Part shown: one piece after another, positions 42,201-54,200 of the stretch
Layout: each line of letters begins with the position of its first letter
How positions within the stretch are numbered: position 1 is the first letter of the stretch
DNA from: Serripes groenlandicus
Lineage: Eukaryota > Mollusca > Bivalvia > Cardiida > Cardiidae
Assembly (NCBI GenBank): GCA_031761405.1
Contig: JASEVX010000001.1
Coordinates: 43,241,587-43,305,586, forward strand
Reading direction: 5' to 3'
Length of the DNA stretch: 64,000 nt
The notes under the pieces: generated by a model
Told to the model about the DNA's origin: nothing
Database searches by the model: none
The model's input: the letters and a program-made list of their open reading frames with translations, nothing else
Program-made: the position numbers and the translations under genes

Positions 42201-45200
42201 TTGCTTCACCCACCTGCATATGTTGTTGGGCTGTAAAAAGGTACTGTATACGCTGGGCAAGATCAAAATAACTCTGAGCACCATTTTCATAGAAATAGGT
42301 AAAACATGACATCCCAGCTCTTATATAATCCTGGAATATAAAAAAAAAAAAATACATTGTATTTCCAACTTTCTCTCTTTCAAATTTCACAGGCTTGGCA
42401 TAAGATAATTTTTATTAACTCTTTAAAATGTGCAGTCTGTAAGTGGGAAAGAGTTTAGTCCCACATATCCAAAGGCTCAATTATTGAAGAATGCACTTAT
42501 TAATCGTATCATCAAAACCAGAGCAGTCCATAACCCTTTCCCTCATACGGCAATTCTGCAGCAGACGACTTTGAACGTGTTTTGTCAAAAAATAGAAAAT
42601 CTCCATAATTGAATGGATAACCTATGACAAAAAGTGGAAAACATTGTGGCAAAAGGAGAAATTGCATGTTTTGTGCAATTTCTTCTTTTGTCACTATGTT
42701 TTCAAAAAGCTGTCTGCTGCAGAGGCGTAAGAAAGCGTCTATATGAGGGAAAGAGATAAGACAGCATGCTCGACTATTTGCCATTTGATTCTATAGTAAA
42801 TAGTGGTTAATGAGATATGTGCATGATAGTTCTGTGCAAGCCAAACTTTAACTGATTTGTCAAAGTCAAACAAGGGCCATAATTTGTACTGAATTCATAC
42901 AAGAGTTATCTAACTTGACTGTCTGAAACCCCTGAAGACATGAATGAAGTTTCAAGTCAATTTCATTAGTGGTTACTGAGATATGTCCATGAAAGTACCT
43001 TGCATGTAAAACTTTAACCAACATTTCTAAGTCCAAAAAGGGGCATTATTGTGTCAAAATCTGATGTAGAGTTTTGGGACTTGTCCTGTAAGGTCATTTG
43101 ATAATGTCCAATAAGTGTGTGAAGTTCCAAATATAGCATCTGTGGTTTGTTAGAAAAAGCCTTGCATGCATAACTTTAACCAGATTTTCTTTCAAAGACA
43201 AGCACAGGCCATAATTTGTTCTAAATTCATTCAAGAGTTATCTAACTTGACTTTATGACACCCCTGAAGACATGAATGAAGTTTCAAGTCAATATCATTA
43301 GTGGTTTCTGAGATATGTCCATGATAGTATCTTGCATGTCAAAATCTGATATAGAGTTTTGGGACGTGTCCTGCAAGGTCATTAGATGATGTCCAATAAG
43401 TGTGTTAAGTTTCAAAGTAATAGCATCTGTGGTTTGTGAGAAAAAGCCTTGTATACAAAACTTTAACCAAAATTTCTTAGTCCAAAAAGGGGAATAATTG
43501 TGTCAAAATCTGATATAGAGTTTTGCGACTTGTCCTGCAAGGTCATTTTATGATGTCCAATAAGTGTGAAGTTTCAAAGCAATAGCATTTGTGGTTTGTG
43601 AGAAAAGGCCTTGCATGCAAAACTTTAACCAAAGTTGCAACGTCGACGCCAACGCACAAGTGACTGTAATAGCTCTCCATATTCTTTGAATAGTCGAGCT
43701 AAAAACAAGCTTAAACCCTTTCCCACAAAAAATCAGCAGCAGATGACTTTGAAAACATCAAGGTATAACTGTGGAAATATCTCTATAAATGAAAGATTCA
43801 TTCTATATAAAATTAGGAGAATTTCCTTTTTTGGAACAATAATTGGTTTCAACAGTATTTATTTTACATGTTAATTACATGTACATGTATAAGCATTTAC
43901 ATCATTAACCCTTTCCCTCATATAGACCTTTTCTGACGCCTCTGCAGCAGACGGCTTTTTGAAAACATAGTGACAAAAGAAGAAATTGCACAAAACGTGC
44001 AATTTCTCCTTTTGCCACAATGTTTTCCACTTTTTGTCATAGGTTATCCATTCAATTATGGAGATTTTCTATGTTTTGACAAAATATCTTCAAAGTCATC
44101 TGCTGCAGAATTGTCATATGAGGGAAAGAGTTAAACAAATGATAGGATAGATAAAGGAATTAACAGCTTATATAAATCTTTCTCTAATTTTTGGAAGCGT
44201 CGTCTCACGGTCTGTTCCAGATGCATCATAATGCATCTGCATTTGTGAAAGGCATACCTTCATAAAGAGCTGAAATTCATAGAGAACGTGTGGCAGTCTT
44301 GATCGGACAAGATAGCGGCAAGCAGCCGTCATATAATTGTTCCATTTCTCCAGGGACGGGTCTATCATTAACATCTGGTCGGTTAATTTCCCCATTTCTC
44401 CCATCTCAATGGACGGTCGAAGTAACCCTTCAATAAACACATCTGTACTGCATCTCTGAAAGAGAACAAAACACATACTTTATCAACAATGTACGTGTAT
44501 TTAACTGAAACAGATCACTTTTAAAAATAGTGTGAAGAAATGAAAAATTATGTTTATTTTATTTTGAAAACAGCCTGGAAAAAGAACAAGATTGATGAAA
44601 GAAACACATGTCAGTTAGTGAAAGTCTGGTGGATGGCCAGACAGACAACAGAGACTTGTTCCCTATTTGTCTCACTGCACAGACAGGTGACCCAACAAAT
44701 TTGCTTTGAAGCAGCAATTTCTCCCTTTCATATACTATTTTCAACTTTGTATCTATACTATAAATCTTCCAATCCAGATGATACATTTTTTTGTCTCTGA
44801 AGTTTTACCAGAAAATTATTCTGAAAATTTCACAAATAATAAACTGTCCTTGACCTACAAGTATAATCCCTTGAAAATATATACATAAATGTATAATCTA
44901 CGAGTGGTGNNNNNNNNNNNNNNNNNNNNNNNNNNNNNNNNNNNNNNNNNNNNNNNNNNNNNNNNNNNNNNNNNNNNNNNNNNNNNNNNNNNNNNNNNNN
45001 NNNNNNNNNNNNNNNNNNNNNNNNNNNNNNNNNNNNNNNNNNNNNNNNNNNNNNNNNNNNNNNNNNNNNNNNNNNNNNNNNNNNNNNNNNNNNNNNNNNN
45101 NNNNNNNNNGGGTTAACCCTTTCCAAACAAATAGATGCTTTCTTGTGCCTCTACAGCAGACAACTTTTGAAAACATTGTGACAAAAGGAGAAATTGCCAC

Positions 45201-48200
45201 GACTTTTACAGCTTTTTTCAGTAATAATAACTTCATTTACAGGTATATAGATTTTACAAGACTTAGCCTAGACATTTTCAAAGTTGTGTGCTGCAGATTT
45301 GTTGCATGTGCGACAGGATTAAACTATTCTGCAGTTCTAGTATACCTTGATTTGACAATTTGACTATAACAGTCATCACATGTTCTAGCATTGATTCCTT
45401 TGATAGGTGTGACTCTTCCTGAACATCCTGCACAAACTAGTCGGCCACATCGCCTACAATGATGGCGTCTGGTGAACTGAAGAGAGAGAAACAATCAATG
45501 TCGGAGCTCTAGGGATCGGGCACATATTTCATGATCTAAAATTTCATATTTAACCTACCCTTTCCTACATAAAGACGCTTTCTGACGCCTCAAAAGACAT
45601 CTGCTGCAGATTTGTCGTTTGTGGGAAAGGGTTAATCTTTCAACCCGATGTTGCAAGTACTTTAAAAAAGAATGGTCTCATCTACACATACGGTTTCTTT
45701 TGGAAATAAATAAGAATGTTGGGAAAAGACCAGTTTACAACCTCTTCTCTTGACCTCTGCATTTCATGGAGTTAATTAAGACACAAATGGCACATCTAAC
45801 TGTGGATGCTAATTTAATCTGATTCCACATGCAGGCACATTTGCAGCAGACGAATTTCGAAAACATTGTTTCAAACAGAGAACCTGTAATAGCTTCGGAT
45901 GTGCAATTTTTTCTTTGACCATAATTTTACAACCTGTTTCAATAATTATACTTTCTTCTATAGAGAGTCTTTCCGTATCTCTGACTAAATGTTTTCAAGG
46001 TCATCTGCTGCAGATCACTTGAATGTAAGAAAGTGTAAATACAATAGAAACTGTAACTGCCTGACTGTTATAACTCTTACTTTTAATACTTTCCCACCTG
46101 TAGATGCATTTTGACCCATCTACAGCTGACGACTTTGAAAACATTGTGGCAAAATGAGAAATTACTTTTAACCCTTTCTCATATATCATAAATCTGCAGC
46201 AGACAGATTTGAAAATATTTTGGCAAAACCTTGAAAAATCTCCATAATTAAAAGGGTTAATAAACAGAGTTGAAAATATTGTGGTAATAGGAGAAATTGC
46301 TTGTGTTGAGAAATTTCTCCTTTTGTCAAGATGTTTCAAAAGTCGTCTGCTCCAGAGGCGTCAGAAAGCATCTATATGAGGGAAAGGGTTAATGAGCAAT
46401 TTCTCCTTTTGACACAATGTTTTCAATTCTATTCAATTTATTCTTTCATTTCTTTCATTTATAGAGATTTTCAGAATAATTTTCTCCATGCTTTCAAAGT
46501 CATTGAGTTTTTGTAAGTGTGAAAGTGTCAAGATGTAAGTTTTGACTTTCCTAAGATGTTTTCATGACAGATTTCTCTAAAACTATGAAATCATTAAACC
46601 AGTGATATGGGAAATCCTATCCCACATTATCTTACCTGCTAATACCAAGCTTCTCCTGTTAATTAAACATGCTAAAACTTCACTAAGGAAAGAGTTCCTA
46701 TATATCAAAACATGATTTGTTAACCCTTTCCCACATACAACAAATCTACAGCAGACGGTTTTAAAAACCATCTTGGCAAAATATTGAAAAATATCCATAA
46801 ATGGGAATTTATTAGTGAATCGAGTTAAAAACATTGTGGCAAATCGAGAAATTAGTCATTATGAGCAATTTCTCCTTTTGACTCACTGATTCCAAAATTC
46901 GTCTGCTGCAAAAGCATCAGAAAGTGTCTACAAGTGGGAAAGGGTAAATAAACTTTATATCATTTTACCTACCATGCTAAATCTCTCCACCTTACACACC
47001 ATACAAACGGAGCTTGAGGTGTCTGGTACCCACTGGTCTCTGGGCGGGGGCTCTGCGGGCATCACAAATTTGTCTTTAAGGGCATGAGACATACTCCTTT
47101 GGGCTGGGCTTACTGACCTTGTGGGTGCACTCTGGATTAGTCTTGCTGATGCTGAATGAAACAAGGAACATTGGTAAGACCCACATAACGTTCCGAAATC
47201 CAGTCTACTGTTGCATTAAAATAGCTTTTTGAGTTTAATAACACCTTCTAGGTAAAAATATAGAAAATCTCTATAAATGAGAAAATGCTTCATAAAATTA
47301 AAACATAAAGAGAAATTTCTCCTTTTGCTTCAATATTTATAAAAGCTGGGTCAAAATCCATCAACTACTGTTTATACAATAATGGTTTACCATTCAAAGA
47401 AACAAGAATGTCATGGCTTATTGGTGGCACTGAAGCTCTAACCTGCGTGACATGGCTCAATACGATAAAGTGTTCATGAATAATTGTTAACCCATTCCCA
47501 CATATAGACGCTTTCTGATGCCTCTGCAGCAGACGACTTTTGAAAACATGTTGGCAAAACTGCTCCAAACAGTTTCTGAATTTACAAAAATGTTTTCATT
47601 TGATTTCAGTTATTGTACCTTCATTTATGGAAATTTTCCAGGAGTTTGCCAACATGCTTTAAAAGTCGCCTGCTGCAGGTTTGCTATATGTTGATTGGGG
47701 TTTAACGCCGTTTTCAACAATTTTTCAGTCATATCACATCGGCCAGTTCACCTATTCATATGTTTCCTGGTTTTCTCACACCAGTTCTCCACACAACATA
47801 CTTTCCAAGCAACTGACTGCTTTTCCACATAAACTGTTAGCCCATTGGTGAACGACGAATGACACTTGTCAAAGTGCTTTTTGTCAAAAGTCAGAAAGAA
47901 TGTTGGCCGAGCTGGTGTTCGAACTCACAAACCCTGTATTGACAGCCTGTGTCGCTACCAACTGAGATATCGGGGCTCGGTTTTGCTGTATGTGGGAAAG
48001 GTTAAAGCAGTAATTTGATAAATAAGTCAAACATGTGACTTCTGGAATGTCCTTAAGATTTTACAAGATTAGAGATTCTGACCTAGTTTCAACAAACTCC
48101 AGTCAAAAATGCAGCCTCTGGTGTTTTAATTAGATTTTAATTAATTTTAGTCTAATGGCTTAGTTTTTGACTCCCGTCATTTTGGACCAAATCGGGACCG

Positions 48201-51200
48201 GACAAAACCGGTGTTAAGCATTCTCTACTTTCACTTTCAAACAAGGTCAAAATACTAAAAGTGATAAAATCTATCATTTCCAGTACATCCTAGACACATT
48301 CACAATGCATTTAAACTCAATGTCATATTTTCAATACATTCTGGTGATGGTATACACTCATTTCTACGCAAACAAAGGGACTATAGTACTGTAGATCAGC
48401 AAGTCAGCGGATGTATTTAGCGTAATTTGGCATGTTATTGGGTATGTGGTTCCTGAGGAGAAAACTGTTGAAGCTTTTTCTTTCAAAGGCCATTCAAAGG
48501 CCATTTTCATGCTGCTGCAACAACAGTCAAGGAAGGATGAAATAGATTTAAAAGAATTTTGAAGAGGACATTGAGAGGATGCATGGGGTGAAGTTTCAAC
48601 AGTTGTTGCTGAGGAGAAGTGGTTGAAGCCAGAGGCTAATGCATGGTCAGAAAGACAATTTTCCAAGACAAAAGCCTAATTAGCTTATCAAAACAATTTC
48701 TCTTTATTATGCAACAAAAAAAAATTTATCTGCAAGGACAAGGGGGGGGGGGTTGGAAGAATAACAAATTTTGTTATTACTTTGAAAGTCAACACTTCGA
48801 CGCTTCTGTGTCATTGAGTCTACAAACTGTCGGGGCTGTGGACTGTGGCGCAATAATGGACTGTCTCTGGCCACTCGCAATTCTTCTTTATCAGAGGAAG
48901 TTGATTTCATGGAAAAAGTCCTGTCTTTGTCTGAATGAAATTGAAATAAATTATTCATAAACATTACTTTATTTATCTTGATAAGATGGAAATAAATCAT
49001 AAATTCCATAATAAGTCCATTATTCATCTAAATAAAATTGAAATAAATAAACCATTAAAAGGACTTTCATTATTGAAATGAAATTGAAAAAAATCTGAAG
49101 CAAACGACTTTTGAAAGCATTGTGGCAAAATAATATTGCTTTTTGTATTACAAATGTGGCTTGTTTATGTGTATAGATAATTCGGGGTTAAATATGTATG
49201 GATTAAGATGGGCTTCTTTGGAAAATTCATTGTCTTTTGTCATGATTTTGTTTGATTAAAATTTGCTATAAAACTTATAGTTTTTCTTTAATAAAGTATT
49301 TTGTATTTTTGTATTGTATTATAATTAAACTTTCAGTAAAAATGATGTCTTCAAAGATGTATGCTGCATATTTCTTATATGTTGGAAAGTGTATACATGT
49401 ATATAAATGTTAATCCTTTCCGACATATGTACAACAAATCTGCAGCTGATGTTAGTAAATATCTAGACAAAAAGATGAAATATTTCTATAAGTGAATATT
49501 TGATGATTTAGTACAGTTGAATACAAAGTGGCAAAAGGAGAAATTTCTCCTATTGCCACTGGGTTTTCAAAAGACATCTGCTGTAGATGGGTCAAAATGC
49601 AGATGTGTTAATATTTACCTCCAGGTTGGATCTCCTGTATAACAGTGAATTCTAGGGCCTTTTTGGCAAACAGCGAGACCAGGGTGTTAAACTGACCGTT
49701 GGTCAATTTGTTGGAAGGATTTATGATCAAATTCAACTCATCCTGCACCAAGCCAAAAGCTTTTCCTGCCAGATCAGCCTTAAATATGAAGTAAATATTA
49801 AGTAGGAAAAATCTTTTAGTAGATAAGGTGAAAACAATTTATTTTTGAAGTTATTAACCCTTTCCCTCATATAAACGCTTTCTGACGCCTCTGCAGCAGA
49901 CAGATTTTTTAAAACATAGTCACAAAAGAAGAAATTGCTCAAAACGAGCAATTTCTTCTTTTGCCACAATGTTTTCCACTTTTAGTCGTAGGTTATCCAT
50001 TCAATTATAGAGATTTTCCATTTTTTGACAAAATATGCTCAAAGTCGTCTGCTGCAGAATTGTCGTATGAGGGAAAGGGTTAACTTCCCTCACATTGGCC
50101 ACAAATAACAAATCTGCAGCAGATGTCTTTGAAAACACCTATGCAAAAATATGTTTAATCATTGAGCAGAACATTGTGGCAAAATGCGACATTGCTCATT
50201 ATGAGCAATTTCTACTTTTGTCATTTTGTTTTCAAAAGTCATCTTGAGCAAATGCATCAAATTGTGATTGCAAGTGGGAAAGGGTTAATTTGGCTGGTTA
50301 AATCTACATCAATATGACAAAAGTGTACATTATTTTCATCAAAATAATGTGCACCTTTTATTTACAATTTTTTCATAAAAAAAATCACTTACTAGATTTA
50401 CTAATGACTTATGAAAAAAATGTAGAAATTATTCAGAAACTTTATCTTTAGATGTAGAATCAAGAATACAAACTTAGTCTTCACACATAGAATAAATATG
50501 TAGCAGACAACTTTAAATAGATCTTGATCTCTTTAAATGAAAGTATAATTATTTAAACAAGTTTGAAATAAGCACTTTCTCCTCTTACCACAATGTTTTC
50601 AAAATAACTCTGCAATAAGTAAGGAGATAAACATAGTTATCCCATTAAACTATATCCATTCAGTGATCCATGATTTATAAATAAGACATTTTTTAGAACC
50701 TACCTTCATATTCATCATCAACTGTTCCAGTATATACCTAGGCATGGATCCCAGGTGAGCGTACTCTTGATGCATGGATACAGGCAGTGATAGAATCATC
50801 TGAATAAATAACAGTCATGAAATGAGCCAGTCAATAGGAAAAGCTATAAATAAGCCGTTCCATGAGAAAACCAATATTATGGACTCTGCGTAATGTATCA
50901 ACCAAGATCAGCCTGCATAGTCTGTGCAGACAAATCTGGGCCAACACATTCCATCTCAGGGGGATAAAGGTATAAATTCCACAATGTTGTTTTTCTCGTA
51001 GAACGGCTCAAATTGGCTTTTGTGTTGATTTACAGATCTACACTGCAAACATATAACTTGCATAAGTTTGTGAGAAGCTTCTGTCATCTTGTCTAGATTG
51101 TGATAAGTCTAATTAGATGGAAATTACGATCTTAACCTACAATGTTAATAAATGCCAACTTGTTCCAACTGATGGACTCAAATGATTAACTGTGCTAAAT

Positions 51201-54200
51201 CACATCGAAACTGACTAATCGGACTTTGCCGCCAGCAAAGATCCAGATCAGCCATGAAGTATTATCTGGATCTTTCCTGACCGCCATTTAGTTAACCCTT
51301 TCCCACATATAGACGCTTTCTGAACAATAAGTGAATAGAGTTGAAAACATGGTGACAAAAGGAGAAATCACTCGTTTTGAGCAATTTCTTCTTTTGTCGC
51401 AATGTTTTCAAAAAGCAGAGGCGTCAGAAAGCGTCTATATGTGGGAACCTTTATCCTGCTTAATACCTGCAACCAGTTTTATTGCAATTAGATTTCAACC
51501 CTTTCCACCCATGAGAAAGTGCTCGTTTTGAGCAATTTCTTCTTTTGTCGCAATGTTTTTAAAAAGTTGTCTGCTGCAGAGGCGTCAGAAAACGTCTATA
51601 TGAATTTAAGGGTTAAGGTATCTGCAGCAGACGAAGATGTTTGAAAACATTGAGACGAAATGAAATTATGCTCATAACGAGCAATTTCTCATTTTGTCAT
51701 AATATTTTCAAATCAATTTAATTATAACTCTTTCATTTAAAGGGAGTTTCCAAATAATTTCAGGTATGTTTTCAAAGTCGTCTGCTGCAGTAGTGTTGTA
51801 TATTGGGAAGGGTTAAAGTGCGTCTGCGAGTGGGAAAGGATGAACTGTAACCAATCAAAATACCTACCCTTGATCCAACATGTGTAAGCCTGGTTATATC
51901 TTTGTCTTCGTCATTGATGTAAGCTGTCAAATGGTTGAGTATATAGTCAGTAACAAACATCACATGATTCTGCTTGCTGAACTCATCAACAAACCTGCGA
52001 CACATTGCTGTACATGACTCTGGGCTTTCCTTCTTTAACTTCTCCAATATCTAAATGTACAAAACATTTCGCTTGAAAACTGACTAACCTTTGTAGGTTT
52101 ATAAATTAACCTTCTTTCCCAAAGGCAATAAATATTCAAAGAAACTTCCAGGCAAAAGTAAGGAATATCTCAATAAATAAAAATAAATTTATTTAATGGA
52201 ATTGAAAACATAAAGGTAAAAGGAGAAATTGCAAATCTTAATCAATTTCTTCCTTTTGCCAAAATATTTTCCAACAATTGTCTATTGTAGATTTATCAAA
52301 ATACTGGATCTATGTGGCAAAAAGGTTAGTGCCAATCTTTTCCAATATCTATAAAACAAAAAAACAAAAACTCACATCACACAAAACATGACCTTTTCCT
52401 AAATCTAAACATACAAAATTAGAGCTACAATTTACTGTCTGGGAAAGGGTTAAGTCAAGAGGTAATTGTTAAATTATTAATTAACCCTCTAATAATTCTC
52501 TATAAATGAAATTGTAATTATTAAATAGAGAGAAGACAATGGCAAAAGGAGAAATTGCTCATTACAGAGATTTTTCTTTTGTCACAAAATATTTAAAAGC
52601 CATCTGCTACAGATGTGTAAAAAAATATACATCTGTAAATGAAAACAGTTAAATGAATTCATACATACCATGAAAGCCTTTGTTGTATCTGGTGGTTGGA
52701 TGTTCAATAATGAAATGAAATACTTTTCTTCTATTTCCTGAAACAAAATATATGAAACAGTTAGATGTATGTATCAAATAAGATGTAAGAAATAATCTTT
52801 TTCCTCATACAAAAAATCAACAGCCGAAGAATTCGAAAACATCTAGACAAAACATATGGAAAATCTCTATAAATGAAAGTACATTTGTATAATTACTAAA
52901 TAAAGCTGAAAACATTGTGGCTTAAGTAGAAATTATAAGCAATTTCTCATAAAGGTCACAATGTTTTCAACTCTATTCAATTTGCAAAGTCATCTGCTGC
53001 AAATTTCTTGTATATAGGACAGGGTTTATTAAAGTAAGTTGTTAGAATTTTTTCCTCAAAAAATATCTTAACTCCTTCCCACACACAACAGATCTGTAGC
53101 AGACGATTTTGCAAACATACCTGATTTTTTTTTTGGAAAATCCCTTTAAATGAAAGTACAATTATTGAGAGTTGAAAACATGGTGACAAAATGAGAAATT
53201 ACTCGTTTTGAGCAATTTCTTCTTTTAATGCAATGTTTTCAAAAAGCTGTCTGCTGCTGAGGCGTCAGAAAGCGTCTATATGTGGGAAAGGGTTAATACT
53301 TACACTTTTATCAATTAACCCCAATGTTGTCAACTCTATTCAATGAATAACTTTCATTTATAGATGTTATTTTTATATTTTTAAACCTTTCCCTCATACG
53401 ACAATTCTGCAGCAGACGACTTTGAACGTATTTTTGTCAAAACATATAAAATCTTCATAATTGAATGGATAACCTATGACAAAAAGTGGAAAACATTGTG
53501 GCAAAAGGAGATATTGCACGTTTTGTGCAATTTCTTCTTTTGTCACTATGTTTTCAAAAAGCCGTCTGCTGCAGAGGCGTCAGAAAGCGTCTATATGAGG
53601 GAAAGGGTTAACCATTATCCTGCTTAATTCCAGCAACCAGTTTCATCACAATTAGATTTTGGTCAATTACAAAACTGTAATATCTTGGAAGAAATTATGA
53701 AGCATAGCATTGACACCGAGTCTAAAAACATAGTGGAAAAACCAAATATTGCTCATTTTGAGCAATTATTTTCCTTTTCATACAATGCATTCAGAAGTCA
53801 TCGACTGCAGGTGGCTTGATTTGATTGTTTAAGGGTAATTGTTCAATCTTACAGACATACCCTTTTAATATCAGCGCCAAGTTTTTCCAGCTGACACCAG
53901 GTCAATGCGGTTTCAAAATCTCCCGTCTTTGTCAACAAGGCAAGAACGTCTCGCGGGGAACTATGCGTCCATTCAACAACTGTCCTCCATTTTGTAAACC
54001 TTTGAAATTCAAAAATTATCTTCATATAATATTTTTAAAATGTGTTGTCTGCTTTGAAAAATCCTAAGAAAAATCTTGAAACTAGAAAATTAGATGTTGA
54101 AACAGAGTTGAAAACATTGTTGGAAAAGGATAAATTGCTTGTTTTGATATTTAACCGTTTCCAACACACAACAAATCTGCATCATACAACTTTGAAAAGA

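Noticed and set aside
48364..48666. 100-codon open frame (MENCLSDHALASGF...)
   Set aside because: The underlying DNA has the GGACATTGAGAGGATGC and GGTTGAAGCCAGAGG text seen at tandem-core element ends, so it is repeat remnant.
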